In this document: in pieces, positions 17,192 through 24,759 of the stretch
How positions within the stretch are numbered: the stretch's first letter is position 1
Layout: every line of letters begins with the position of its first letter
Assembly: GCF_000337675.1 (NCBI RefSeq)
Contig: NZ_AOIB01000013.1
Location: 211,557 to 275,556, forward strand
DNA length: 64,000 nt
Source: Natronococcus amylolyticus DSM 10524
GTDB lineage: Archaea; Halobacteriota; Halobacteria; Halobacteriales; Natrialbaceae
Direction: 5' to 3'
The notes under the pieces: generated by a model
The model's input: the letters and a program-made list of their open reading frames with translations, nothing else
The model's database searches: none
What the model was told of the DNA's origin: nothing
Program-made: the position numbers and the translations under genes

Positions 17192-18046
17192 ATGGCAGAT
17201 CACTACGAGCAGACGCAGGACGAGATCAGTCCCGTAGACCTTCGATTCTCCGAAGACGAGATGAACGCACAGGTCGATCACCTGACCAACTTCATCCGGG
17301 AGCGCGTCGACGCGATGGGTGCCGACGGCGCGGAGATCGCGCTCTCGGGCGGGATCGACAGCACGGCGACCGCCTACCTCGCCGTCGAGGCGCTCGGCGC
17401 GGAGAACGTCCACGGCGTGCTCCTCCCCAAGGAGGTAAACGAGGACGAGAACATGAGCGACGCCGAACGCGTCGCCGAGGACCTGGGTATCGACTACGAC
17501 GTGATCGGCATCGACTCGATCATGGAGGAGGTCCTGGCCCAGGGCGACGCCGAGACCGAGAACCCCTCCGAGGACGAGTGGGAAGGACGCTACGTCGGCA
17601 ACACAAGCGCCCGCGTCCGGATGACGCTGATCTACCTGCTGGCCAACCGCGAGAACCGAATCGTGCTCGGCACCGGGAACCGCGCCGAACTCGGGACCGG
17701 CTACGTGACCAAGTACGGCGACGGCGGCGTCGACTGCAACCCGCTCGGCAACCTCTACAAGCAGCAGGTCCGACAGGTCGCAGCCCACCTGGGCGTCGAC
17801 GAATCGGTCGTCCGGAAGACGCCGACCGGCGGGATGGTCGACTACGGCACCGACGAGGAAGAGATGGGGATGAGCTACGACACGCTCGACGCCGTCCTCG
17901 CGTTCCACATCGACGGCAACCTCCCCGCGTCGGTGACGGCCCGACTGACCGACACCTCGATCGAGGCGGTCGAGCGCATCCAAGAGTTCCATGAGGAAAG
18001 CGCCCACAAGCGGACGCCGCCAGCCGAACCTGAACCGCTGTTCTGA
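17192..18046 (+). CDS. nadE: NAD+ synthase
   Basis: Ammonia- or glutamine-dependent NAD synthetase of 284 residues, converting nicotinate adenine dinucleotide to NAD+ with ATP. The PP-loop ATP pyrophosphatase motif is SGGIDSTATA at residues 52-61. Later come NTSARVRMTLIYLLAN, VLGTGNRAELGTGYVTKYGDGG and a C-terminal HKRTPP. There is no N-terminal nitrilase-like glutaminase domain, so it belongs to the short form. I start at MADHYEQTQDE rather than 13 codons upstream. It stands alone, with 264 bases of apparently empty sequence before it. Confidence 0.95.
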   Translation: MADHYEQTQDEISPVDLRFSEDEMNAQVDHLTNFIRERVDAMGADGAEIALSGGIDSTATAYLAVEALGAENVHGVLLPKEVNEDENMSDAERVAEDLGIDYDVIGIDSIMEEVLAQGDAETENPSEDEWEGRYVGNTSARVRMTLIYLLANRENRIVLGTGNRAELGTGYVTKYGDGGVDCNPLGNLYKQQVRQVAAHLGVDESVVRKTPTGGMVDYGTDEEEMGMSYDTLDAVLAFHIDGNLPASVTARLTDTSIEAVERIQEFHEESAHKRTPPAEPEPLF

Positions 18047-18131
18047 GGCCTTCTCCTCTCGAGTCGCGTCGTTTTCTTTTCAACCCCGTACTCGGCAGCG
18101 GCGAGCTCTTAGATCGGCCGGCCGTCAGGCG

Positions 18132-19124
18132 TCAGGCCTCGAGATCGGAGTCGGAGCCGATCCCGGAGTCCGAACTGGCCCCGGAGTCGACGCCCAGGTC
18201 GCCCTCGAGCAGCTCCGTCGTCAGGTACTCGACGAACTTCTCGGGGTGTTCGGCGTGGGGGAGCTGGGTCGCGTAGTCGATGACCACGAGGTCGCGGTCG
18301 GCCGCGTCCGCGAGAGTCCGTCCCTCCCGCAGGGGTACGAGCTCGGCGTCACGCCCCCAGACGAGCGTGGTCGGCGTCTCGAGGGCGGCGAGTTCGGTCT
18401 GGAGGTCGAAGTCGGGGTCGAGCGTCCCCGCGACGAAGGAGGCAGGAGCGTACCGCGCGCCGGGCTGGTGGGCGCTCGTCCAGGCGTACTCGACCTCGTC
18501 GTCGTCGATCCGATCCGGGTTGTAGTAGCCGTCGCGGTCGTAGAAGTACCGGATCGACGGCTTGCTCGCTACCAGATTGAACAGCGTCGTGCCGACGACG
18601 GGTGAGCGGATCAGCGATCGTAGCCATGGGCGGCTGTCGCCGGTGTCGCCAGTCGGGCTGATCAACACTAGGTGCGCGAACTCGCTGTCCGCGGCCGCGT
18701 CGACGGCGAACGTCCCGGTCAACGAGGACGCGATGACGATCGGCTCGTCGGTGACGTCGGCCGAGAAATCCCGAACGAACTCGGCGTACAGCCCCGCAGA
18801 GTAGACCAGCGGCGGCCGCTCGGAGCGGCCGAAGCCGGGCAGGTCGACGGCGACGACGCGGTAGTTCTCGGCCAGCAGCTCGATGAGAGGTTCGAACTCG
18901 TAGTTGCTGGCGCCGGCGTGGATCCCGTGGAGCAGCAGTAGATCGTCGTCGTTCGGATCGCCGGCGACGGTGTAACTCACTTCCATCCCCCGCCAGCGGT
19001 ACGTTCGCTCGAGGCCGGGTAGTCCGTGCTCGAACTGGCTGGCGCGGCGCTTCAGGAGTCGGTTGCCGAGTACGGCCGCCCCGGCGGTACCGACGAGACC
19101 TCCCAGAACTGTTCGGATTCGCAT
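18132..19124 (-). CDS. Alpha/beta-fold hydrolase
   Basis: A 330-residue protein with a short hydrophobic N-terminus (VLGGLVGTAGAAVLGNRLLKRR) that may anchor it at the membrane. The alpha/beta hydrolase core shows the oxyanion strand LLLLHGIHAGASNYE, VVAVDLPGFGRSERPP, the nucleophile elbow region VIASSLTGTFAV (the usual first Gly of GxSxG replaced), WGRDAELVP for the acid and LPHAEHPEKF for the His. The C-terminal 30 residues are Ser/Asp/Gly-rich. The substrate is unknown. It is not obviously linked to its neighbours. Confidence 0.85.
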   Translation of the reverse strand: MRIRTVLGGLVGTAGAAVLGNRLLKRRASQFEHGLPGLERTYRWRGMEVSYTVAGDPNDDDLLLLHGIHAGASNYEFEPLIELLAENYRVVAVDLPGFGRSERPPLVYSAGLYAEFVRDFSADVTDEPIVIASSLTGTFAVDAAADSEFAHLVLISPTGDTGDSRPWLRSLIRSPVVGTTLFNLVASKPSIRYFYDRDGYYNPDRIDDDEVEYAWTSAHQPGARYAPASFVAGTLDPDFDLQTELAALETPTTLVWGRDAELVPLREGRTLADAADRDLVVIDYATQLPHAEHPEKFVEYLTTELLEGDLGVDSGASSDSGIGSDSDLEA

Positions 19125-19170
19125 ACCGATTCGTACCGCGGCGAACGCCTTATGCCTGCGGTTGGCACAG

Positions 19171-20244
19171 CTACGGGTTCCGAGTCTCGAGCTCCGCGAG
19201 GCAGTCCTCGACCGGCGACAGCACCTCGTCGGCGACGGTGTAGGGGTCGGTCTCGCCCGCCGCGACCGCGGCCGCGAGGTCGTCGATCCCGCCCGCGCGC
19301 TCGAGTTCCGCCTCGAGCATGGTATGGACGTCTTCCCGGAGCAGGGTTCGGATCTCTTCGGCCGAGCGCTGACGGGCCTTCTCCGCGCGGGCGCCGGAGT
19401 CGACGAGGTACTCGCGGTGGGCCGCCAGCTCGTCGATGAACTCGTCGACGCCGGTGCCGTCGGTGGCGACCGTCTCGACGATGGGCGTCGTCCACGTCGC
19501 GCGCTTTTCGGGGTCGTCCTGCGTCGCGACCGCGGAGCCGCCGCCGTCGCTCCCCGCGTCGGCGCCGTGGTGACCGCTCCCGCCGAATCCGCCCCCGGAG
19601 TCGAGTTCGATCATCTCCCGGAGCTCCTGGACCGTTCGATCGGTGCCGGGACGGTCGGCCTTGTTGACGACAAAGACGTCCGCGATCTCGAGGATGCCCG
19701 CCTTCAGCGTCTGGACGTCGTCGCCCGACCCCGGCGGGACGAGCACGGCGACCGTGTCGGCGGTGCGAACGATGTCGATCTCGTTCTGGCCGGCGCCGAC
19801 GGTCTCGATGATGATCTTGTCCTTTCCGAAGGCGTCCATCGCCTTCACGGCGTCCGCAGTGGCGGTCGAGAGCCCGCCCAGCGTCCCGCGGGCGCTCATC
19901 GAGCGCACGAAGACGTCCATGTCTCCAACCGTCGAGGCCATCCGGATCCGGTCGCCGAGCACCGCCCCGCCGGTGAACGGCGAGGAGGGGTCGATCGCGA
20001 TGACGCCGACGGTCTCACCGCGCTCGCGGTAGGTCTCGGCGAGCTTGTCGACCAGCGTCGACTTCCCCGCGCCGGGACTGCCCGTGATCCCGATGACCTC
20101 GGCCTCGCCCGTGTGGGCGTACAGCTCGGAGATCAGCTCCCGGTAGCCCGGCGCGCGGTTCTCGATCTTCGAGATCGTCCGGGCCAGCGCGCGGTGTTTG
20201 CCCTCGAGGAGCTCCGCCAGCAACGTTTCGTCGTCGGCGTTCAT
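19171..20244 (-). CDS. meaB: Methylmalonyl-CoA mutase-associated GTPase MeaB (ArgK family)
   Basis: A 357-residue G3E-type P-loop GTPase that loads and protects the adenosylcobalamin cofactor of methylmalonyl-CoA mutase. Walker A is GITGSPGAGKSTLVDKL, the switch regions lie in AIDPSSPFTGGAVLGDRIRM and IIIETVGAGQNEIDI, and the base motif is VVNKADRPG. A Gly/Ser/His-rich insertion (about residues 218-240) is not part of the family core. The start overlaps the stop of the cobalamin-subunit gene as ATGA, so the earlier open frame is ignored. The mutase catalytic subunit is not in the window. Confidence 0.93.
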   Translation of the reverse strand: MNADDETLLAELLEGKHRALARTISKIENRAPGYRELISELYAHTGEAEVIGITGSPGAGKSTLVDKLAETYRERGETVGVIAIDPSSPFTGGAVLGDRIRMASTVGDMDVFVRSMSARGTLGGLSTATADAVKAMDAFGKDKIIIETVGAGQNEIDIVRTADTVAVLVPPGSGDDVQTLKAGILEIADVFVVNKADRPGTDRTVQELREMIELDSGGGFGGSGHHGADAGSDGGGSAVATQDDPEKRATWTTPIVETVATDGTGVDEFIDELAAHREYLVDSGARAEKARQRSAEEIRTLLREDVHTMLEAELERAGGIDDLAAAVAAGETDPYTVADEVLSPVEDCLAELETRNP

Positions 20245-20657
20245 CGGTCGGGAGCGTTCTCGCGGACGAATTCGATCGTTTCCTCGATCGACGTCCCCGG
20301 GCCGAAGATCGCGGAGACGCCCTCGGCCTCGAGCTCGGGACGGTCCTCCTCGGGGATGACGCCGCCGACCAGGACGAGGGTGTCGTCCTTCGCGTCGTAC
20401 TCCTCGAGTCCGTTCATGATCTTCGGGACGAGCGTGTCGTGGGCGCCCGAGAGGATCGAGATCCCCAGCACGTCGACGTCCTCCTGGACGGCGGCCTGGA
20501 CGATCTCCTCGGGGGCCTTGTGCAGCCCCGAGTAGACGACCTCGAACCCGGCGTCGCGGAACGCGCGCGCGATGACGTGTGCCCCGCGGTCGTGCCCATC
20601 GAGACCGACTTTGGCGACCAGACAACGGATCGACTCCTGCTCCGGTTCACTGCTCAT
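20241..20657 (-). CDS. Methylmalonyl-CoA mutase, cobalamin-binding (small/C-terminal) subunit
   Basis: A 138-residue B12-binding subunit of methylmalonyl-CoA mutase. The axial-ligand motif is KVGLDGHDRGAHV (DxHxxG with the cobalt-coordinating His). SGLHKAPEEIVQAAVQEDVDVLGISILSGAHDTL and VGGVIPEED complete the Rossmann-like domain. In archaea the catalytic and B12 domains are often separate genes. It is translationally coupled to meaB downstream, the usual arrangement, linking it to propionyl-CoA/methylmalonyl-CoA metabolism. Confidence 0.93.
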   Translation of the reverse strand: MSSEPEQESIRCLVAKVGLDGHDRGAHVIARAFRDAGFEVVYSGLHKAPEEIVQAAVQEDVDVLGISILSGAHDTLVPKIMNGLEEYDAKDDTLVLVGGVIPEEDRPELEAEGVSAIFGPGTSIEETIEFVRENAPDR

Positions 20658-20852
20658 ACGCTCCCTTCCCGAGCCGGCTGTTTGACTTTAACGGAAATTC
20701 CTGCAGATTTCCTCGCCCCGGTTCCCCCGTCAGCGGAGGATCGGTTCGGACGCGGCCGAAACGGTACCGAACCGGACAGGTTCCGGCAGTCGTGACAACA
20801 ACCACCATTCCGAACCAAAGGCCTAAGAGCGAAACCAGCTTACATTCACCCA

Positions 20853-20903
20853 ATGAGTATCGTACATCTATTGCGGAGGGATCTCTCATGGGCGTCGAAA
20901 TAA
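20853..20903 (+). CDS. Candidate 16-codon upstream ORF before the HD-domain gene
   Basis: An ATG-started frame (MSIVHLLRRDLSWASK) covers the HD-gene start at 20888 and stops 13 bases inside that gene. It has the same geometry as the short frames before topA and the thioredoxin-like genes. It may be a leaderless leader peptide, or chance. Confidence 0.25.
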   Translation: MSIVHLLRRDLSWASK

Positions 20904-21559
20904 AAGAAACCCGAGTAACCGACGCCGAGTTCGAGGCGATGCAGGAGTTCGTCTTCGAGTATCTCGCCGCAAGCGTCGAGAAAGAGGAGGAAGGCGGACG
21001 GATGCGCTGGTACCCCTGGCACTCCGCGGAGTACCGACACAACCACATCCTCAACGTCGTTTCGCTGGCCGAGGAGATCGCCCGGAAGGAGGGCGCCGAC
21101 GTCGACATCACCCGCGTCGCCGCGCTCTTTCACGACGTGGCGAAACTCGAGACCGACCAGGACCTCCACCCGGAGGCCGGCGCCCGCGTCGCCCGCGAGT
21201 ACCTCGAGTCCCGCGCGGAGTACCCCGACTCGTTTATCGACCAGGTGTGTCGCGCCGTCGAACAGCACGCCTACCAGGGCGACCTGAACGACGTCTCGCT
21301 CGAGACCCAGTGTCTGATCGAGGCCGACCTGCTCGACAAGATCGGCGCCAACGGCACCGCCCTGATGCTGTTGCGGATGGGCTACGAGGCCCGCACGCAC
21401 ATGGACACCGACGAGATGGTCGAGCGCGTCTTAGAGCGCGGCTACGACGCCGCCTCGCGGGTCGAGAGCGACACCGCCGAGGGGATCGCCCACCAGCGAC
21501 TCAAGCGCGTCAAGTGGTTCCGCGAGTGGCTCGAGGACGAGATCGCGGCGATGGGTTGA
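20888..21559 (+). CDS. HD domain-containing phosphohydrolase
   Basis: A 223-residue HD-superfamily metal-dependent hydrolase. Metal-binding positions are visible as H in WHSAEYRHNHILNVVSLA, the HD pair in VAALFHDVAKLET, H in LHPEAGARVA and D in LIEADLLDKIGANG. The start MGVEIKETRVTDAEF was chosen because the longer frame upstream is not protein-like. It is probably a nucleotidase or phosphodiesterase acting in the cytosol; the substrate cannot be named. A possible coupled short ORF covers the start. Confidence 0.88.
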   Translation: MGVEIKETRVTDAEFEAMQEFVFEYLAASVEKEEEGGRMRWYPWHSAEYRHNHILNVVSLAEEIARKEGADVDITRVAALFHDVAKLETDQDLHPEAGARVAREYLESRAEYPDSFIDQVCRAVEQHAYQGDLNDVSLETQCLIEADLLDKIGANGTALMLLRMGYEARTHMDTDEMVERVLERGYDAASRVESDTAEGIAHQRLKRVKWFREWLEDEIAAMG

Positions 21560-21623
21560 CCGGCCGTCGAACGACCCGTTTTTAGGTGGAGATCGACGCC
21601 TCGAGCGACGCGTCCGGCCCGTC

Positions 21624-22298
21624 TCAGGCGAGTCCCATTGCCCCAACCGCGAGGAAGACGACGCCGAAGCCCGCCAGCACGAGTGCGCTGCCGGCGGCGA
21701 CGATCGGCGCCAGTGCGTCGACCCGCCGACCGGCCGACACCAGCCCCGCGGGGTAGAGGACGATCCAGACTGCGATCCCGCCGAAGAAGCCGGCCAGCAG
21801 CGCGGGCGAGCCGGTCTCGACGACGAGCGCTCCCTCGAGGGCGGCGCCGACGGCCGGGACGTGTGCGAGGACGTCCAGCGACCCCGGTCGGAGCAGGCCG
21901 ACGCCCGCGGTGAGCCAGAACCCGATCTGGTAGGGGTTGGTCAGCGACAGCGCGAACGTCTTGCGAAAGCCGGTCGACGTCGCGTGGCCCCCGTCGGTAA
22001 AGGAGGTCGCGGCCCGCGCCTCCCGGATCGCGCCGACGGCGAAGTAACACATGAGCAGTCCGCCGAGCAGGTAGAGCACGGGGCGGACGAGCGGGTAGCG
22101 ATCGATCACGGCCACGACGCCGGCCAGCGTCAGGACGAAAAAGAGCACGTCGGCGAGCATCGCGCCCAGCCCCGCCCAGAAGCCGGCCGACCAGCCACGG
22201 ACGACGCTCTCCTCGGCGATGATGGCGTTCATCGGTCCCGGCGGGGCGGCGAGTGCGATGCCGAAGAGGACGCCGGCGAGCGCGGTTGCGACTGGCAC
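21624..22298 (-). CDS. LysE family translocator
   Basis: A 224-residue amino-acid exporter-type membrane protein with about six hydrophobic segments. It begins VPVATALAGVLFGIALAAPPGPMNAIIAEE, where the PPGP signature of the LysE/RhtB family is plain, and has SLTNPYQIGFWLTAGVGLL in the middle. I place the start at the GTG at 22298; the 34 codons before it in the open frame are Arg/Ser-rich. The exported solute is unknown. It lies downstream of a small zinc-finger gene in the same direction (52-base gap). Confidence 0.9.
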   Translation of the reverse strand: MPVATALAGVLFGIALAAPPGPMNAIIAEESVVRGWSAGFWAGLGAMLADVLFFVLTLAGVVAVIDRYPLVRPVLYLLGGLLMCYFAVGAIREARAATSFTDGGHATSTGFRKTFALSLTNPYQIGFWLTAGVGLLRPGSLDVLAHVPAVGAALEGALVVETGSPALLAGFFGGIAVWIVLYPAGLVSAGRRVDALAPIVAAGSALVLAGFGVVFLAVGAMGLA

Positions 22299-22350
22299 GG
22301 TGTTCGGTCTCCTCTCCGTCGCCGATCGTGAAAAACGACGCGTTCGACGG

Positions 22351-22503
22351 CTACTCGAGGCTGCCGGGAACGAACTGGCAGCCACAGGGCGAGGCCACAC
22401 CCTCGGTCGGCCCGGTCAGCGTTACCGTTACGATCGGCCGCCCACAGACGGGGCAGTCGGGAAGCGTTCCCGAGGACGTCGAGTCGGCGGCGTCGCGGGT
22501 CAT
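22351..22503 (-). CDS. Small CPxCG-type zinc-finger protein (50 aa)
   Basis: A very short minus-strand gene with start ATG at 22503 and stop TAG at 22351. The protein begins MTRDAADSTSSGTLPD and carries CPVCGRPIV, then SPCGCQFVPG, giving four cysteines in a C-x2-C...C-x1-C zinc-ribbon-like arrangement. Haloarchaea encode many such zinc-finger microproteins, some of which affect swarming, biofilm or stress responses when studied in Haloferax. It probably shares a transcript with the LysE-type exporter downstream. Function unknown. Confidence 0.75.
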   Translation of the reverse strand: MTRDAADSTSSGTLPDCPVCGRPIVTVTLTGPTEGVASPCGCQFVPGSLE

Positions 22504-22746
22504 CGCTCACCCCAGTTAGAGGCCTGCAACCGTCTCGAGCGAGGCATCGAACGTGTCGCGCGGTCGTGGATCATGGATTTGGCTCGGTTCCCACTCGAGA
22601 CGGTGGCTCCCGAGTCGGCGTTCGACTGAACGTTCACCCGAGCGGCCTTATTCCTACTGGTGATTATCGTTCGCTGCGTCGTGACCGCTTCGCGGCTGTG
22701 TCGGACGGCAGGTAACTCTTTGCCGTCGACGCCCGATACTGCGCGT

Positions 22747-22827
22747 ATGGATCGACTCCGCGACCGTCCGTCGGCGGGTACGCTCCGGAGCCGACGTCCG
22801 GGGACGGCGAGGGTGCGATGGGACTGA
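22747..22827 (+). CDS. Candidate 26-codon upstream ORF before the first thioredoxin-like lipoprotein
   Basis: An Arg-rich frame beginning MDRLRDRPSAGTLRS overlaps the lipoprotein start (22818) by ten bases and stops there. A T-rich box about 25 bases before its ATG suggests this codon, not the lipoprotein ATG, is near the transcription start. The rest of the gap 22504-22746 shows nothing I can support as a gene. Confidence 0.3.
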   Translation: MDRLRDRPSAGTLRSRRPGTARVRWD

Positions 22828-23459
22828 GACGCCGGACGCTGCTCGTGGTCGCCGGGGCGAGCGCGGTCGCGGGCTGTCTCGAGGACGACGCAGCGGACGA
22901 TTCCGACCCCGACGGCAGCGATGATGACGGCGGCGGCGACGAGCCCGAATCGCCGCCGTTCGAGCTGCGAACGGTCGACGCACCCGGCAGCGAGGCCGGA
23001 ACGACGACCGTCCCGGGCGAGGGACAGGTCACGTTTCTCAACCCGACCCGAACGCTGTGTCCGACGAGCGAGGGGCTGATCGAGACGATCGGCGACGCCA
23101 GAGCCGACCTCGAGTCCCGGTACGATGTCGGACCTGACGGCGACGTTCGGTTCGTCTCGATGGTCGACCCCCGCTCCGGCCCGAATCCGTCCGAGGAAGA
23201 GCTGGCCGACTGGTGGGTCGAACACGGCGGCGAGTGGACGGTCGGGATCGACGAGGACGGAACGATCAACGACTACTACGAGGTCAACGGGTTCCCGACA
23301 GTGCTGGCTCTCGACGCCGACGGCGAGGTCCACTGGCGCGACACGGGCGGCACCGGCGCCAGCAACATGGTGACCGGAATCGAGCGCGCCCTCGAGGCCG
23401 AGTCCGAAGCTCCGGACCCGGAGGACGCATCCGACGACGCGAACGAGTCGACGGAGTGA
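22818..23459 (+). CDS. Thioredoxin-fold lipoprotein lacking the CxxC pair
   Basis: A 213-residue lipoprotein with RRR, a hydrophobic segment and lipobox VAGC (Cys20), followed by an acidic linker. The rest follows the order of its downstream paralogue: VDAPGSEAGTTTVPGEGQVTFLN, DVRFVSMVD, LADWWVEHGGEW, YYEVNGFPTVLALDADGEVHWRDTG, the thioredoxin-like fold with the cis-Pro loop GFPT. At the active-site position it reads PTRTLCPTSE, a single cysteine (Cys81). It is probably extracellular and membrane-anchored, and cannot be a classical dithiol oxidoreductase; it may be a binding or regulatory homologue. The C-terminal tail is acidic. Confidence 0.82.
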   Translation: MGLRRRTLLVVAGASAVAGCLEDDAADDSDPDGSDDDGGGDEPESPPFELRTVDAPGSEAGTTTVPGEGQVTFLNPTRTLCPTSEGLIETIGDARADLESRYDVGPDGDVRFVSMVDPRSGPNPSEEELADWWVEHGGEWTVGIDEDGTINDYYEVNGFPTVLALDADGEVHWRDTGGTGASNMVTGIERALEAESEAPDPEDASDDANESTE

Positions 23460-23502
23460 CCGAATCGGAGAACCCTTTTTCGTCCGGATCGTACGCGTGA
23501 GC

Positions 23503-23571
23503 ATGAACGACCGTCCCGCTCGTCGACCGATCGCCCGCGTCGATCGCCTTCGAGGGGTGAGCGTCCGATGA
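23503..23571 (+). CDS. Candidate 22-codon upstream ORF before the second thioredoxin-like gene
   Basis: An Arg-rich frame beginning MNDRPARRPIARVDRL ends with TGA overlapping the next ATG as ATGA at 23568. A CCTTTTT box lies about 26 bases before its ATG, again suggesting that the transcript begins here. Confidence 0.3.
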   Translation: MNDRPARRPIARVDRLRGVSVR

Positions 23572-24266
23572 GGCGGCGCGACCTCGTCGCCGGGATCGGT
23601 AGCCTCGGCGTGCTCGCGGGCGCAGGGTCGATCGTGCGCTACGGCCCGCCGTCAGTTGGCGGTGACGGCGATACCGACGGCGAGATCGAGGACGACGGGG
23701 ACGAGGACGAGGAGTGGCCGATCGAGGTCGAGACGATCGAGGCCCGCGGAAGCGAGGCCGGGACGGTGACCGTCCCCTCCGAGGACGTCATGGTCCTCAT
23801 GTTCTTCGTCAACGGCTGTGGCAACTGCCAAGTCCAGGCCGGACGGCTCGCCGACGCCAGGGCCGAGCTCGAGGCCGAACACGGCGAGGACGTCCGGTTT
23901 CTCTCGTTGACGTACGACGATGAAGAGCAGTTCCCACCCGACGATCTCCAGGAGTGGTGGGAAACCCACGGCGGGAACGGCTACGTGAGCTACGACGCCT
24001 CGAGACCGATGCAGGAGTACGCAGCCGTCGGCTACCCCGTGACGATCGTCGTCGACCCCGACGGGGAGGAACACTGGCGCGAGACGGGAACTACCGACGG
24101 AAGCGAGATCGCGTCGGCGGTCGAGAACGTTCTCGAGGCGACGGCCGACGAGAACGACGAGGAGTCGAACGGAAACGAGTCGTCGGACGGCGACGCTGCG
24201 AACGAGAGCGACGGCGCGGACGACGAAGCGGAGACAGCCGAAGACGACCCCGAGGGGTCGGACTGA
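23568..24266 (+). CDS. Exported thioredoxin-fold (TlpA/ResA-like) protein with CGNC active site
   Basis: A 232-residue protein with a twin-Arg N-terminus (MRRRDLVAGIGSLGVLAGAG) and no lipobox Cys, so it is secreted or signal-anchored. The redox motif is FFVNGCGNCQVQAGRL, with Cys84 and Cys87. VRFLSLTYDD, WWETHGGNGYVSYD, a YPVT cis-Pro loop and VVDPDGEEHWRETG complete the fold. It is a tandem paralogue of the preceding lipoprotein, but that copy has lost the Cys pair. The likely role is thiol-disulfide exchange outside the membrane, for example in cytochrome maturation or disulfide handling. The last 45 residues are a low-complexity acidic tail. Confidence 0.85.
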   Translation: MRRRDLVAGIGSLGVLAGAGSIVRYGPPSVGGDGDTDGEIEDDGDEDEEWPIEVETIEARGSEAGTVTVPSEDVMVLMFFVNGCGNCQVQAGRLADARAELEAEHGEDVRFLSLTYDDEEQFPPDDLQEWWETHGGNGYVSYDASRPMQEYAAVGYPVTIVVDPDGEEHWRETGTTDGSEIASAVENVLEATADENDEESNGNESSDGDAANESDGADDEAETAEDDPEGSD

Positions 24267-24436
24267 TCGTCTCGAGTCGCCACCGTTCCTGGACGGCTTT
24301 GTGACCGACCTGGCGACTGTCGAAAGTTCCGTCTTAGGGGGAAGACCGATAGTGGAATCTGCCCTCTCGACGCGGTCGCCGTTCTCAAGATGGGTAGATC
24401 GAAATAGCGGTCCAGCTGGCACAATAGCTAAGTTCT

Positions 24437-24456
24437 GTGTGTACGAATGTACACAC
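24437..24456. promoter_or_regulatory. Perfect 8-4-8 palindrome abutting the antitoxin start (probable autoregulatory operator)
   Basis: The arms GTGTGTAC (24437-24444) and GTACACAC (24449-24456) are perfect inverted repeats around the spacer GAAT, and the right arm touches the GTG start of the antitoxin. Toxin-antitoxin operons of this type are generally repressed by the ribbon-helix-helix antitoxin binding such a palindrome at the promoter. Confidence 0.7.
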
Positions 24457-24759
24457 GTGAGTTCGAGCAAACGAGTCCAGTTCCGCGCGCCCGAACAGTT
24501 GATCGAACAGGCGGATATCCTGGCGACGGCAGCGGACCGCGACCGAACGGACGTGATCATCGAGGCACTTCGTTCGTATCTGCGTGAATCGTCCGAGAGC
24601 GATGACGTGAAGCGTGATATCGCTAACGCGTACTACGACGGAACCATTCAGTACGACGAAATGAAGGCGGTTCTCGGACCAAAAGAAGCCGAGAACCTTC
24701 GACTGCTCAAGGACCAGCTCGAGGATGACGAGCTCGCGGAAGACGTTGCGAACCTATAG
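24457..24759 (+). CDS. Ribbon-helix-helix / UPF0175-like antitoxin
   Basis: A 100-residue protein from a GTG start: VSSSKRVQFRAPEQLIEQAD gives the RHH beta-strand and first helix, and DRTDVIIEALRSYLRE gives the second. The C-terminal half, VKRDIANAYYDGTIQYDEMKAVLG then AENLRLLKDQL, resembles UPF0175 antitoxins. The open frame extends 52 codons upstream, but the GTG directly after the palindrome gives a clean RHH start. The next gene, a PIN toxin, starts on the base after its stop. It should neutralise the toxin and repress the operon. The region has lower GC than its surroundings, consistent with transfer. Confidence 0.87.
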   Translation: MSSSKRVQFRAPEQLIEQADILATAADRDRTDVIIEALRSYLRESSESDDVKRDIANAYYDGTIQYDEMKAVLGPKEAENLRLLKDQLEDDELAEDVANL

